Source: an uncultured Bacteroidota bacterium (GTDB taxonomy: Bacteria; Bacteroidota; Bacteroidia; Flavobacteriales; Flavobacteriaceae). From it: DNA of 50,885 bases. Shown in pieces: positions 42,498 through 50,885 of this stretch. The stretch spans positions 1 through 50,885 of the forward strand of contig CAJWHM010000011.1 of NCBI GenBank assembly GCA_913041125.1. The letters are read 5' to 3'. A program made the position numbers and the translations under genes. The first letter of the stretch is position 1, and every line of letters starts with the position of its first letter. The notes under the pieces were generated by a model, which ran no database searches, had not been told where the DNA came from, and was given only the letters and a program-made list of their open reading frames with translations.

Positions 42498-43346
42498 TTA
42501 ATTTATTCCAGTTAAAATTTCTTTAATAGCATTAGTTTTAAGCATTTTATCATAAATAGCTTCATAATTTTTTTGTTCAATAAGCCTTTTAAATTCTTGT
42601 AAATTTGAAATATATTGATCTAATACCTCTAAAATATTTTCTTGATTTTGTTTGAAAATAGGAGTCCACATATCTGGAGAACTTTTTGCCAAACGAACTG
42701 TTGATTCAAAACCACTCCCAGCCATGTCGAAAATAGTTTTTTCATCCTTCTCTTTTTCCATTACTGTTTTACCTAGCATAAATGAAGAAATATGGGAAAG
42801 ATGAGAAACATATGCGATGTGTTTGTCATGTTCTTTTGGGTCCATTTCCCTTAGCCTCATGTTTATATTTTTGAACCAACTGACTGCCCACTCTAAAAGG
42901 TCTGGTCTTGTTTTATTTGTCTCACATAAAATTTGTGATTTACCAATAAACAAAGAATCAAAAGCAGCTGTAGGTCCAGAAAATTCAGTGCCAGCTATAG
43001 GATGTGTTGCAAGGAACTGATTTCTCTTCGGGTGAAAAGCCACTTTTTCACAAATCATTGATTTTGTTGAGCCCACATCAATTAATAAAGTATTATCATT
43101 GATTTGATCTAATAAATCATCGATAAGGTCAAGAGCAGCGTCAACAGGTATTGCTAGAAGAATAACATCCATTTGAAAAAAATCAGATTTTTTAAGAATT
43201 TCATCAATAAGACCTAATTCTAATGCCCTCTTTTCATTCTCAAGATTTTTGTCATTTCCAAATAATCTTGAAGGAGATACATGTTTTTTTGCTGCTAATG
43301 CAAATGATCCACCTATTAATCCAAGTCCAATTATTCCTATTTTCAT
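42498..43346 (-). CDS. tyrA: Prephenate dehydrogenase
   Basis: A 282-residue NAD(P)-dependent dehydrogenase converting prephenate to 4-hydroxyphenylpyruvate for tyrosine. The nucleotide-binding loop is GLGLIGGS (residues 7-14). LIDVGSTKSMI, HPIAGTEFSGP and HIAYVSHLSHISSFML (substrate-binding His) are intact. No ACT domain and no chorismate mutase domain are attached; the mutase is fused to the DAHP synthase encoded next. Its start overlaps the stop of the aminotransferase gene by 4 nt. Confidence 0.95.
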   Translation of the reverse strand: MKIGIIGLGLIGGSFALAAKKHVSPSRLFGNDKNLENEKRALELGLIDEILKKSDFFQMDVILLAIPVDAALDLIDDLLDQINDNTLLIDVGSTKSMICEKVAFHPKRNQFLATHPIAGTEFSGPTAAFDSLFIGKSQILCETNKTRPDLLEWAVSWFKNINMRLREMDPKEHDKHIAYVSHLSHISSFMLGKTVMEKEKDEKTIFDMAGSGFESTVRLAKSSPDMWTPIFKQNQENILEVLDQYISNLQEFKRLIEQKNYEAIYDKMLKTNAIKEILTGIN

Positions 43347-44491
43347 GACTCAAACCTTTTAATTGCTTCTTTTATCTTTTCCTCTGAAACACAAAGTGAA
43401 AAACGAATATACCCTTCTCCTTGGCTTCCAAATACAGTTCCAGGTGTGATGAAAATATTTTTCTCTTTAAGAATTCTATCAATAAAAGCTTCAGAATTAT
43501 TGAGTCCTTTGGGGAGTCTTGCCCATAAAAAAAGACCTACTCCTTCTTTTTCTATTCTAGCACCAAGTTTCTTAATTAAATTTTTCATTAATTCCCTCCG
43601 TTTCTTGTAAACTTTATTAAGTTCATAAAACCAATCAGGTGTCATATTTAATGCTTCTATTGCACCTTGCTGAATTCCAAATAACATTCCAGAATCCATA
43701 TTACTTTTTACCTTCAGCGCTTGTGTTAAAACTTTTTCATTTCCAATCATCATACCAACACGCCATCCTGCCATATTAAAAGATTTACTTAATGAATTTA
43801 ACTCAACAGCTACTTCTTTTGCATAGGGTCTTGATAAAATACTTTGAGGTTTTTCTGTTAAAATAAAACTGTAAGGATTATCATTTATTAAAAGAATATC
43901 CCTTTGTCTAGCCCATAGAATGAGTTTATCAAAAGTTTCGACTGAAACATCTGTTCCAGTTGGCATATGTGGATAGTTCAACCACATAATTTTTACTTTG
44001 GAAGTATCTAAATGATCTAAAAATTCAAAGTCAGGCTGCCAATTTTTGGATGGATTTAAATCATAAAAAATTGTTTTGGCTTCCATTAATCCAGCCACGG
44101 ATGAATAAGTTGGATAACCTGGGTTAGGAATTAACACTTCATCTCCAGAGTTAAGAAAAGCCATTGATAGATGCATTATACCCTCTTTTGATCCCATTAA
44201 AGGAAGTACCTCAGACTCAGGATTAAGGTTAACATCATAATGTTTTTTGTAAAAACTAGATATTGTTTTTCTAAGTTCAGGTAGCCCTTGATAACTTTGA
44301 TACATATGAGCTCTAGGATGACTCATAGCACTACTTAAAGCTTTAACAACACTGGGATTCGGTTCAATATCAGGACTACCAATACCCATATTAATTACAG
44401 GTTTCCCCGAATTCATCATCCTAGAAACTTCTTTTAGTTTTCTAGAAAAATAGTATTCTTTAACAGAATCTAAACGTTTAGCTTTTTTCAT
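43343..44491 (-). CDS. PLP-dependent aminotransferase of the aromatic operon
   Basis: A 382-residue class I aminotransferase. The PLP lysine is Lys236 in LNSLSKSFNMAGWRVG, with NYPHMPTGT (172-180) and INDNPYSF (Asp204). The NYPHMPTG motif replaces the common NPxNPTG. It lies between pheA and tyrA with 4-nt overlaps on both sides, so it most likely transaminates phenylpyruvate and 4-hydroxyphenylpyruvate, or prephenate. This assignment is from context; sequence alone does not decide the substrate. Confidence 0.9.
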   Translation of the reverse strand: MKKAKRLDSVKEYYFSRKLKEVSRMMNSGKPVINMGIGSPDIEPNPSVVKALSSAMSHPRAHMYQSYQGLPELRKTISSFYKKHYDVNLNPESEVLPLMGSKEGIMHLSMAFLNSGDEVLIPNPGYPTYSSVAGLMEAKTIFYDLNPSKNWQPDFEFLDHLDTSKVKIMWLNYPHMPTGTDVSVETFDKLILWARQRDILLINDNPYSFILTEKPQSILSRPYAKEVAVELNSLSKSFNMAGWRVGMMIGNEKVLTQALKVKSNMDSGMLFGIQQGAIEALNMTPDWFYELNKVYKKRRELMKNLIKKLGARIEKEGVGLFLWARLPKGLNNSEAFIDRILKEKNIFITPGTVFGSQGEGYIRFSLCVSEEKIKEAIKRFES

Positions 44492-45321
44492 ATCACATGT
44501 TGTTCATATTCACCTAAAATTTTAAATTTTGAAGCCATAATCTCAATAAGTTTTCTAGCCTTATTGTAATTAGAATAATCATCAAAAGTCACATCTACAA
44601 AAAAAGCGTATTTACCAGGAATTTCTATTACTGGAAGTGATTGAATTTTGGTTAAATTTAAATGACAGTCACTCATAACATTCAAAACTGCAGCTAAGCT
44701 TCCCCTCTTGTGATCTAAAATAAACTTTAAGGAAGCTTTGTTTATTTGTTTTTTAGGAACTAAGCTTCCTTTATTTTGAACAATAAAAAATCGAGTTACA
44801 TTATTTTTTATTGTCTGTATAGATGAAGCATAAATTGTAAGATTGAACATATTAGCTGCTTCTTGACTCGCAATTGCACCTCTTCTTTTCAATTGATTTT
44901 TTGATATATTAAGTGCTTCTTCTGCGGTGTCTTCAGACTCAACTAATCGGATATGGGGATAATTTTTAAAAAAAGACTTGCATTGTAGTAATGCCATTGG
45001 GTGTGAAAACACCTCATCAATTTCTTCTATGCTCTGACCATCTAATCCCATGAGGTTATGATTAATATTTAGACCGTATTCTCCAATAATTTTCAAATTA
45101 TTTTGATCAATTAATGCATAATTTGGTATTATAGATCCAGCTATTGAGTTCTCAATAGCCATAACAGCTAAATCTGCATTTTCTTCTAATAATTCTTTTA
45201 CGGTTTGATCGAATGAATCACAAAGAACTAGAGAGGTGTCATCCTCAAAATATCGATTTACAACGATGTTGTGAAATGATCCTAATTTACCTTGTATCGC
45301 AACCTTAATTTTCTGTTTCAT
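44488..45321 (-). CDS. pheA: Prephenate dehydratase
   Basis: A 277-residue monofunctional enzyme making phenylpyruvate from prephenate. The PDT domain (about 1-182) has the catalytic Thr-Arg-Phe motif at 176-178 (NNVTRFFIV) and AIENSIAGSI near residue 56. The C-terminal ACT domain (about 197-275) is altered at the two Phe-binding motifs: RGSLA in place of GALV-type and IQSLP in place of ESRP. It is the first gene of the aromatic operon. Its ATG is 8 nt downstream of the T-run of an intrinsic terminator that follows a Phe/Tyr-rich leader frame. Confidence 0.95.
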   Translation of the reverse strand: MKQKIKVAIQGKLGSFHNIVVNRYFEDDTSLVLCDSFDQTVKELLEENADLAVMAIENSIAGSIIPNYALIDQNNLKIIGEYGLNINHNLMGLDGQSIEEIDEVFSHPMALLQCKSFFKNYPHIRLVESEDTAEEALNISKNQLKRRGAIASQEAANMFNLTIYASSIQTIKNNVTRFFIVQNKGSLVPKKQINKASLKFILDHKRGSLAAVLNVMSDCHLNLTKIQSLPVIEIPGKYAFFVDVTFDDYSNYNKARKLIEIMASKFKILGEYEQHVI

Positions 45322-45329
45322 TTAAAGTC

Positions 45330-45359
45330 AAAAAAAAAGCCCTGAATAAGTCAGGACTT
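45330..45359 (-). terminator. Attenuator terminator in the pheA leader
   Basis: On the minus strand AAGTCCTGA pairs with TCAGGGCTT (9 bp, one G-T wobble) around the 5-nt loop CTTAT. An uninterrupted run of nine T (45338-45330), the first two within the stem, follows. This is a textbook intrinsic terminator, yet it stands between the promoter and pheA. The 5' arm with its preceding C (CAAGTCC, 45360-45354) can instead pair with GGATTTG at the end of the leader frame (45395-45389), which would be the antiterminator. Confidence 0.85.
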
Positions 45360-45385
45360 GTTTTTATGTTATTTCGTTTAGAATA

Positions 45386-45454
45386 TTACAAATCCCCCTT
45401 AACCTCTAAAAAGAAGTAAAAATAATTTGAATAAAATAAATTAGTATTGTTCAT
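45386..45454 (-). CDS. Phe/Tyr-rich leader peptide of the pheA operon
   Basis: A 22-codon frame from ATG to TAA. Residues 6-16 read LFYSNYFYFFL, so it has four Phe (7, 12, 14, 15) and three Tyr (8, 11, 13) codons, with five aromatic codons in a row at 11-15. It starts 17 nt after the -7 box and ends 26 nt before the terminator stem. The 3' codons GGG GAT TTG form the proposed antiterminator arm. A ribosome waiting at the aromatic codons would leave this arm free, while one reaching the stop codon would cover it. The function as a control peptide is inferred from this geometry. Confidence 0.8.
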   Translation of the reverse strand: MNNTNLFYSNYFYFFLEVKGDL

Positions 45455-45470
45455 ATTCTAAATAATTAAG

Positions 45471-45501
45471 CAAAAGTAATATTGCTTTTATCAAAAACAA
45501 A
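45471..45501 (-). promoter_or_regulatory. Consensus promoter of the aromatic amino acid operon
   Basis: TTTG (45501-45498), a spacer of exactly 19 nt and TACTTTTG (45478-45471) match the full Bacteroidota promoter consensus, the best match in the window. Transcription should begin about 10 nt upstream of the leader ATG, so pheA has a leader of roughly 140 nt, unlike the very short leaders elsewhere here. Confidence 0.75.
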
Positions 45502-45569
45502 TTTTTAATGATTTTTTTTGAATAAACTATAAATACATTTTTGTTTCTTTAGCGATATAATTCAACCAT

Positions 45570-46442
45570 TTGAAATCAAATAAATCACATTTTTATTATG
45601 TTTTTTTATTGAATACTGGTATGCTTTTTATTAGTACATCTGGAGTTTTAGGACGCTATATATCTCTTCCCCCTCCAATCTCAATTTTAATAAGATCATT
45701 AATAGCATTATTTTTTATCACTCTTTTTGCAGTTTATAATAAATATACTTTTAAAATAAATTATAAAAGTCATGGAATAGCAATTCTGTTAAGTGGATTT
45801 TTTATGGCACTGCATTGGATAACTTATTTTTTTTCATTGCAGTGGAGTAATGTCGCTATTGGCATGATGGCCCTTTTTACATATCCTTTAATTACGGTTT
45901 TTTTAGAGCCTTTATTTATGAATGTAAAACTTCAAAAGAGACATTTTATTCTAGGTTTGATGGTTATTTTCGGTATTTACTTTTTAGTTCCTGAATTTAA
46001 TATTGAGAATTCAAAGACACAAGGTTTATTAATTGGTTTATTATCAGCATTAGCTTATAGTTTGAGAAATTTAATTTTGAAAAAACACAATGCTATGGCA
46101 AATGGTTCAATTCAAATGATTTATCAACTAAGTGTAATTATAATTCTTTTGATTCCAACATTTTGGATATATCCTGGTGTAGATATTATTTCACAGTGGC
46201 CATATTTATTAATTTTAGGATTAGTAACAACAGCCATAGGGCATACATTATTTCTAAATAGTTTTTCTCACTTTAGTATTAGTACAGCCAGTATAATGAG
46301 TAGTATTCAACCTCTTTTTGGGATTCTTCTTGGTAGCATATTTTTATATGAAATTCCAAATATCAAAAGTATATTTGGAGGTATATTAATTTTAATGACC
46401 GTGCTGATCGAAAATATTTACACGAAAAATAATCAGCTATAA
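45570..46442 (+). CDS. DMT family (EamA) transporter
   Basis: A 290-residue inner membrane protein with ten predicted helices in two EamA repeats of five (about residues 9-135 and 148-284). It is typical of drug/metabolite exporters such as RhtA-like amino acid exporters. The conserved end of each repeat (FTYPLITVFLEPLF; SIQPLFGILLGSIFL) is visible. The substrate is unknown. The start appears to be TTG at 45570; the next in-frame ATG, at codon 18, would cut into the first helix. It is divergent from the pheA operon, which is suggestive but not proof of a link to aromatic amino acids. Confidence 0.85.
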   Translation: MKSNKSHFYYVFLLNTGMLFISTSGVLGRYISLPPPISILIRSLIALFFITLFAVYNKYTFKINYKSHGIAILLSGFFMALHWITYFFSLQWSNVAIGMMALFTYPLITVFLEPLFMNVKLQKRHFILGLMVIFGIYFLVPEFNIENSKTQGLLIGLLSALAYSLRNLILKKHNAMANGSIQMIYQLSVIIILLIPTFWIYPGVDIISQWPYLLILGLVTTAIGHTLFLNSFSHFSISTASIMSSIQPLFGILLGSIFLYEIPNIKSIFGGILILMTVLIENIYTKNNQL

Positions 46443-46462
46443 AAGATTTATAATAGAAAATA

Positions 46463-47356
46463 ATGAGTCTTGTTTTAAAAAAAGTAAGTAAAAATTTTGG
46501 AGACCTTCAGGCGTTAAAGGGTATTTCATTTTCATTAAAAAAAGGAGAAATAATAGGTTTACTTGGCCCAAATGGAGCTGGAAAATCAACATTAATGAGA
46601 ATTTTGACTGGATTCTATACAAAATGGAAAGGAGAGGCTTCTTTTTTTGAAAAAGATTATAAAAAAGATATTTATGATATAAAAAAACAAGTTGGTTATT
46701 TATCTGAAAATAATCCTTTATATCCTGAAATGTATGTTAAAGAATATTTTCGTTACGTAAGTGGTTTATACCGCCTGAAAGACCCACCAATTGATCGATT
46801 AATGAAACAAACTGGTCTTTTAGAATATCGAAGAAAAAAAATACAAACACTCTCTAAAGGTTATAAACAAAGAGTTGGATTAGTAGCAGCTCTTCTTCAT
46901 GATCCTAAACTTATAATATTAGATGAACCTACAACAGGCCTTGACCCAAATCAGCTTCTAGAAATAAGAGAACTAATAAGAGAATTGGGAGAAAAAAAAA
47001 CAGTTATTCTTTCAACACATATCCTTCAAGAGGTTGATGCTATATGTGATCGTGTTTTAATTATTAATAAAGGTGAAATTATCTATGATGATCGGTTAGA
47101 AAACATAAATAAAAATCAAAAACAAATTCTAGAAGTAAGCTTCGATTATCGTATTGAAACAGAGGCACTATCCAAAATTCAAAATGTTGGAAAAGTCATA
47201 AATACCAGAGGTTTTGATTATGAAATATATGCAAAAGGGACAAAAGATATTCGTTCATTAGTCTTTGATTTTGCACATGAAAATGGATTAAAAATTTTAA
47301 GTCTCCAATTAAAAAATCAAAATTTAGAACAGCTTTTTAATAATTTGACAAATTAA
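46463..47356 (+). CDS. gldA: GldA-like gliding motility ABC transporter ATP-binding protein
   Basis: A 297-residue ABC ATPase. Walker A is GPNGAGKST (35-43), the ABC signature LSKGYKQRVG (130-139) and Walker B LIILDEP (150-156), followed by the H-loop STHILQE. The overall length and the pattern KGEIIGLLGPNGAGKSTLM match GldA, which works with GldF and GldG in gliding of Flavobacteriia. Those partners are not in the window, so a generic ABC-2 export ATPase remains possible. It starts 20 nt after the EamA gene. Its stop overlaps the convergent metF by 4 nt. Confidence 0.8.
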   Translation: MSLVLKKVSKNFGDLQALKGISFSLKKGEIIGLLGPNGAGKSTLMRILTGFYTKWKGEASFFEKDYKKDIYDIKKQVGYLSENNPLYPEMYVKEYFRYVSGLYRLKDPPIDRLMKQTGLLEYRRKKIQTLSKGYKQRVGLVAALLHDPKLIILDEPTTGLDPNQLLEIRELIRELGEKKTVILSTHILQEVDAICDRVLIINKGEIIYDDRLENINKNQKQILEVSFDYRIETEALSKIQNVGKVINTRGFDYEIYAKGTKDIRSLVFDFAHENGLKILSLQLKNQNLEQLFNNLTN

Positions 47357-48309
47357 AAAACCTGTTCTGCAATAGCTTTTATATTATCAGATTTTCCCAT
47401 TGAATAATAATGTAAAAATGGCACACCAGCTTTTTTTAATTCTCTACTTTGTTCAATACACCAATCAATACCAACTTTCCTAACTGAGGAGTTATCTTTA
47501 CATTTAATTATTTCTTTTATTAAAATCTCGGGTAAATCCACATGAAAACGATGAGGTATTAAATTTAATTGTTTTATAGTTGAAAGAGGTTTAAGCCCTG
47601 GTATTATAGGGACCTCTATACCTTCTTTTCTAGCAAGCTCTACAAATTCAAAAAATTTTTTGTTGTCAAAAAACATTTGTGTTACAATATAGTCAGCTCC
47701 TGACTCAACTTTTTTCTTTAAAAAATGTAAATCGCTTTCCAAACTTGGAGCTTCCATATGTTTTTCGGGATAACCTGAAACTCCTATACAGAAATTCGTA
47801 GGATGTGAGTTAAGAAGTTCTTCGTCTAAATAAATACCTTTATTCAGATTTGAAATTTGTTTTACCAAATCGCTGGCATGTTGGTGGCCATCTTTATTGG
47901 GTTTGAAATATGTTTCTGACTTAACAGCATCTCCTCTCAATGCCACTAGATTGTCAATCCCAAGAAAATCCAAGTCAATTAAAAAATTTTCTGTATCCTC
48001 TTTATTAAAACCTCCACAGAGTATGTGTGGTACTGCATCAATATTAAATTTATTTTGAATAGCAGCACATATTCCAACTGTCCCCGGACGCTTACGAATT
48101 ATTTTTTTTTCATGTAGACCATTTTCGAGTTTCTTAAAAACATGTTCTTCTCTATGATATGTTACGTCAATAAAAGGAGGCTTAAAATCCATCAAAACTT
48201 CTATTACCTCCATAAGAGCTGATATATTTTGACCTTTTAGAGGAGGTAATATTTCAAAAGTAAATTGTGTTTCCCCCTTAAATCTTTCTATATGATCTGT
48301 TATTTTCAT
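47353..48309 (-). CDS. metF: Methylenetetrahydrofolate reductase
   Basis: A 318-residue FAD-dependent TIM-barrel enzyme reducing 5,10-methylene-THF to 5-methyl-THF, the methyl donor for MetH. FTFEILPPLKG near the N-terminus carries the catalytic Glu. GFNKEDTENFLIDLDFLGI, LVALRGDAV, CIGVSGYPEKHMEA and GADYIVTQMFFD are typical of MetF. It lies 31 nt after metH on the same strand, so the two consecutive steps of methionine methyl transfer are co-transcribed. Confidence 0.96.
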   Translation of the reverse strand: MKITDHIERFKGETQFTFEILPPLKGQNISALMEVIEVLMDFKPPFIDVTYHREEHVFKKLENGLHEKKIIRKRPGTVGICAAIQNKFNIDAVPHILCGGFNKEDTENFLIDLDFLGIDNLVALRGDAVKSETYFKPNKDGHQHASDLVKQISNLNKGIYLDEELLNSHPTNFCIGVSGYPEKHMEAPSLESDLHFLKKKVESGADYIVTQMFFDNKKFFEFVELARKEGIEVPIIPGLKPLSTIKQLNLIPHRFHVDLPEILIKEIIKCKDNSSVRKVGIDWCIEQSRELKKAGVPFLHYYSMGKSDNIKAIAEQVF

Positions 48310-48340
48310 CTTACAATAATTTTATATTTAACACAACTCT

Positions 48341-50885
48341 CTATTCAGCAAAATTAGTACTTAACCATTTTTTTGCATTTTGTAATGAAATTCCTCTTCT
48401 TTTACTATAAGAAATTAATTGGTCTTCTTTAATTTTTCCCAAACCAAAATATTTTGCCTCTGGATTTGCAAAATAATAACCTGATACTGAAGAAGCAGGC
48501 CACATAGCCAAACTTTCAGTAAGTTTAACACCTATAGTCTCTTTAACATTTAATAATTCCCAAAGACTCTTTTTTTCTAAATGGTCAGGACAAGCAGGAT
48601 ATCCTGGTGCAGGACGAATACCTCTATATTTTTCCTCTATTAAATCCTCATTTGAAAGATTCTCTTCTTTTGTATAGCCCCAATAATTAATTCTTATTTC
48701 TTTATGTAAATACTCTGCAAAAGCTTCTGCAAATCTGTCTGCTATGGCTTTTATCATAATCGAACTGTAATCATCGTTATTCTCCTCAAAAAATTTTGCT
48801 TTTTGTTCTACTCCAAATCCAGTTGTGACACAAAAAGCTCCTGCGTAATCAATTTTTTTTGATTCCCTGGGCGCTATATAGTCTGCAAGAGCTAAATTTG
48901 AAATACCTTTATGTTTTTTTAATTGCTGTCTTAAAGTAATCCACCTTGCAATAACTTTTTCCCTTTCCTTGTTGTTATATACCTCGATGTCGTCCCCAAC
49001 AGAATTTACTGGAAAAATACCAAAACGAGCTTTGGCAGTAAGCCAATTTTCTTCGATAATTTTTCTAATCATTTTTTGAGCGTCATTAAATAATAATTTT
49101 GCTTGTTCCCCAACTAATTTGTCATTTAAAATATCTGGATATTTACCGTGTAAATCCCATGATCTAAAAAAAGGACTCCAATCAATAAAATTTAACAATT
49201 CTTCTATTGTTTGATTCTCTATAGTGTAAATCCCTAATTTTCTCGGCTTTTTTATCTCAAAATTATTCCAATCTATTTTTTTTGCGTTTTTTTGGGCCTC
49301 GGATAAAGTCAAATATGTTTTTGATGATGTTCTCTCTAAAAACTTTCTTTTAAACAATTCGTACTCCTCTCGGATTTTTAAAGTGTAGGATTCTTTTTGA
49401 TCTTTTTGAAGAAGATTTCCTACAACACCTACAGCACGTGAAGCATCATTTACATGAATAACTGGAGATTTTGATTGTGATGCAATTTTAACAGCAGTAT
49501 GAGCTTTTGAAGTTGTTGCGCCACCAATTAATAGAGGAATTTTAATATTTTGTCTATCTAATTCCTTTGCTAGATAAACCATTTCATCTAAGGAAGGAGT
49601 TATTAAACCTGATAATCCAATTATATCAACTTTTTCCTCTAGAGCTCGTTTAATAATAATTTCAGGAGGAACCATAACTCCTAAATCAATAATTTTGTAA
49701 TTATTACATGCTAAGACAACACTAACGATATTTTTTCCAATATCGTGAACATCACCTTTTACTGTTGCCATTAGTACTTTTCCAGCATGTTTTTTTGTCT
49801 CAGTTTTCTCTGCCTCAATAAATGGCTGTAAATAAGCTACAGCTTTTTTCATTACCCTAGCAGACTTTACAACTTGTGGCAAAAACATTTTACCTTCTCC
49901 AAAAAGGTCACCTACAACATTCATTCCATCCATTAATGGTCCCTCTATTACATCTATTGGTTGTTTTGATTCTAATCTAGCTTCTTCTGTATCTTGCTCT
50001 ATAAAAGTGTCAATCCCCTTAATTAGGGCATGAGTTATTCTTGAATTTAAATTTTTATTTCTCCAACTATCCTTTTCTTTTTTTGACTCTCTACCTTTGT
50101 TTGTTATAGTTTCAGCATACTCCAGTAATCTTTCTGTAGCATCATCTCTACGATCTAACAAAACATCTTCAACATATTCCATTAGTTCTTTTGGTACTTC
50201 GTCATAAACCTCCAAAAGGCTAGGGTTTACAATCCCCATATTCATACCATTCCTTATTGCATGATAAAGGAAGGATGAATGCATTGCCTCACGAACATAA
50301 TTATTACCTCGAAAAGAAAATGAAATATTACTTACACCACCACTTACGCTTGCATGGGGAAGATTGTTTCTAATCCATTTTGTAGCATTAAAAAAATCTA
50401 GAGCATTTTTTCTATGTTCTTCCATTCCTGTTGCAACAGGAAAAATATTTGGATCAAAAATGATATCTTCTGGCGAAAATTCTACAATATCGACTAAAAT
50501 TTTATAGGATCTTCTACAAATATCAATTCTACGTTCTAATGTATCAGCTTGACCATTTTCATCAAATGCCATAACAATAACAGCTGCTCCAAATCTTTTT
50601 ATAATTTTGGCTTGATTAATGAAATTTTTCTCTCCCTCCTTTAAACTAATCGAATTTACAATACACTTTCCTTGAACTACCTTTAGTCCTGCTTCAATTA
50701 TTTCCCATTTTGAACTATCAATCATTATTGGTACTCTAGAAATATCAGGTTCAGCTGCTATTAAATTTAAAAATCTAGTCATAGCCTCTACTCCATTGAT
50801 CATTCCTTCATCCATGTTAACATCTATAATTTGCGCACCCCCTGTAACTTGCTCTCTGGCAATCTCTAATGCTTCATCATATTTT
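48341..50885 (-). CDS. metH: Cobalamin-dependent methionine synthase, pterin/B12/activation part (5' end outside window)
   Basis: An open frame of about 848 codons enters from the window edge; its start is not visible. Domains in order are pterin-binding (starting before [13 protein letters not shown]), B12-binding with [10 protein letters not shown] (cobalt-ligating His) and LIGGATTSK, and the AdoMet activation domain with [12 protein letters not shown] and a [14 protein letters not shown] end. The enzyme transfers a methyl group from 5-methyl-THF to homocysteine. The homocysteine-binding domain would lie beyond the edge, in the same gene or, as I recall for many Bacteroidota, as a separate gene. 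metF follows after 31 nt. Confidence 0.96.
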   Translation of the reverse strand, partial: KYDEALEIAREQVTGGAQIIDVNMDEGMINGVEAMTRFLNLIAAEPDISRVPIMIDSSKWEIIEAGLKVVQGKCIVNSISLKEGEKNFINQAKIIKRFGAAVIVMAFDENGQADTLERRIDICRRSYKILVDIVEFSPEDIIFDPNIFPVATGMEEHRKNALDFFNATKWIRNNLPHASVSGGVSNISFSFRGNNYVREAMHSSFLYHAIRNGMNMGIVNPSLLEVYDEVPKELMEYVEDVLLDRRDDATERLLEYAETITNKGRESKKEKDSWRNKNLNSRITHALIKGIDTFIEQDTEEARLESKQPIDVIEGPLMDGMNVVGDLFGEGKMFLPQVVKSARVMKKAVAYLQPFIEAEKTETKKHAGKVLMATVKGDVHDIGKNIVSVVLACNNYKIIDLGVMVPPEIIIKRALEEKVDIIGLSGLITPSLDEMVYLAKELDRQNIKIPLLIGGATTSKAHTAVKIASQSKSPVIHVNDASRAVGVVGNLLQKDQKESYTLKIREEYELFKRKFLERTSSKTYLTLSEAQKNAKKIDWNNFEIKKPRKLGIYTIENQTIEELLNFIDWSPFFRSWDLHGKYPDILNDKLVGEQAKLLFNDAQKMIRKIIEENWLTAKARFGIFPVNSVGDDIEVYNNKEREKVIARWITLRQQLKKHKGISNLALADYIAPRESKKIDYAGAFCVTTGFGVEQKAKFFEENNDDYSSIMIKAIADRFAEAFAEYLHKEIRINYWGYTKEENLSNEDLIEEKYRGIRPAPGYPACPDHLEKKSLWELLNVKETIGVKLTESLAMWPASSVSGYYFANPEAKYFGLGKIKEDQLISYSKRRGISLQNAKKWLSTNFAE

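Noticed and set aside
48341-50885. metH as a pseudogene or truncated gene
   Set aside because: The frame is open to the window edge and codes for pterin-binding sequence there; it is only cut by the window.
1-50885. tRNA or rRNA genes, CRISPR arrays, insertion sequences, prophage
   Set aside because: Intergenic spaces are too short, mostly under 150 bp, and I saw no cloverleaf, repeat-spacer pattern, transposase or integrase.

Overview
The window is a compact, strongly A+T-rich stretch of a bacterial chromosome. Gene content points to the Bacteroidota, most likely a marine member of the Flavobacteriia. The signs are a type IX secretion plug-domain protein, a GldA-like gliding ABC ATPase, DUF6702 and CarboxypepD_reg-like proteins, a complete Na+-translocating NADH:quinone reductase, a two-enzyme DAHP synthase/chorismate mutase fusion, and promoters of the Bacteroidota type (-7 box TAnnTTTG, no Shine-Dalgarno signals). 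Genes are packed almost end to end, with many 4-base ATGA overlaps and overlapping convergent 3' ends. I saw no tRNA, rRNA, insertion sequence, prophage or CRISPR array, and the longest stretch without an ordinary gene is about 250 bp (45322-45569).

Layout. 1-2370: a secreted DUF6702/CarboxypepD_reg pair, a GNAT acetyltransferase and an M15 peptidase. 2409-6343: yaaA, rluD, a PASTA protein, ddl and coaD. 6346-12800: Nudix hydrolase, pyrE and birA, then the run rsfS-ftsH-LUD protein-cdsA-psd. 12797-17774: valS, an aminotransferase and murB. 17779-22912: dtd and rsgA, then gpmI-thioredoxin lipoprotein-map-methyltransferase. 22921-33242: apbE, a small conserved protein, an M16 protease, and nqrABCDEF. 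33384-40773: T9SS plug-domain protein, apaG, pruA, rsmG, a front-end fatty acid desaturase, aspC-like aminotransferase and a Sua5-type tsaC. 40775-45501: the aromatic amino acid operon (pheA, aminotransferase, tyrA, DAHP synthase/chorismate mutase, DUF975 membrane protein) with its control region. 45570-50885: an EamA transporter, gldA, metF and the C-terminal part of metH, which runs off the window.

How it works together. Most genes are housekeeping: cell wall precursors (ddl, murB, PASTA protein), phospholipids (cdsA, psd), translation and ribosome maturation (valS, rsfS, rsgA, rsmG, rluD, tsaC, dtd, map) and cofactors (coaD, birA, metF/metH). The Na+-NQR with a nearby apbE, which attaches FMN to NqrB and NqrC, indicates sodium-based respiration.

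The most interesting signal is in front of pheA. A consensus promoter (TTTG-N19-TACTTTTG) is followed by a 22-codon open frame with four Phe and three Tyr codons. An intrinsic terminator (9-bp stem, run of nine T) then ends 8 nt before the pheA start. The last codons of the leader can pair with the 5' arm of that terminator. This is the layout of a ribosome-mediated transcription attenuator that would sense charged tRNA-Phe and tRNA-Tyr.

Other points worth a second look are an inverted duplicate of a promoter between valS and an aminotransferase gene, a substitution (SGET for SGAT) in the predicted FMN attachment motif of NqrB, and very short 5' leaders at several promoters, with pyrE possibly leaderless.
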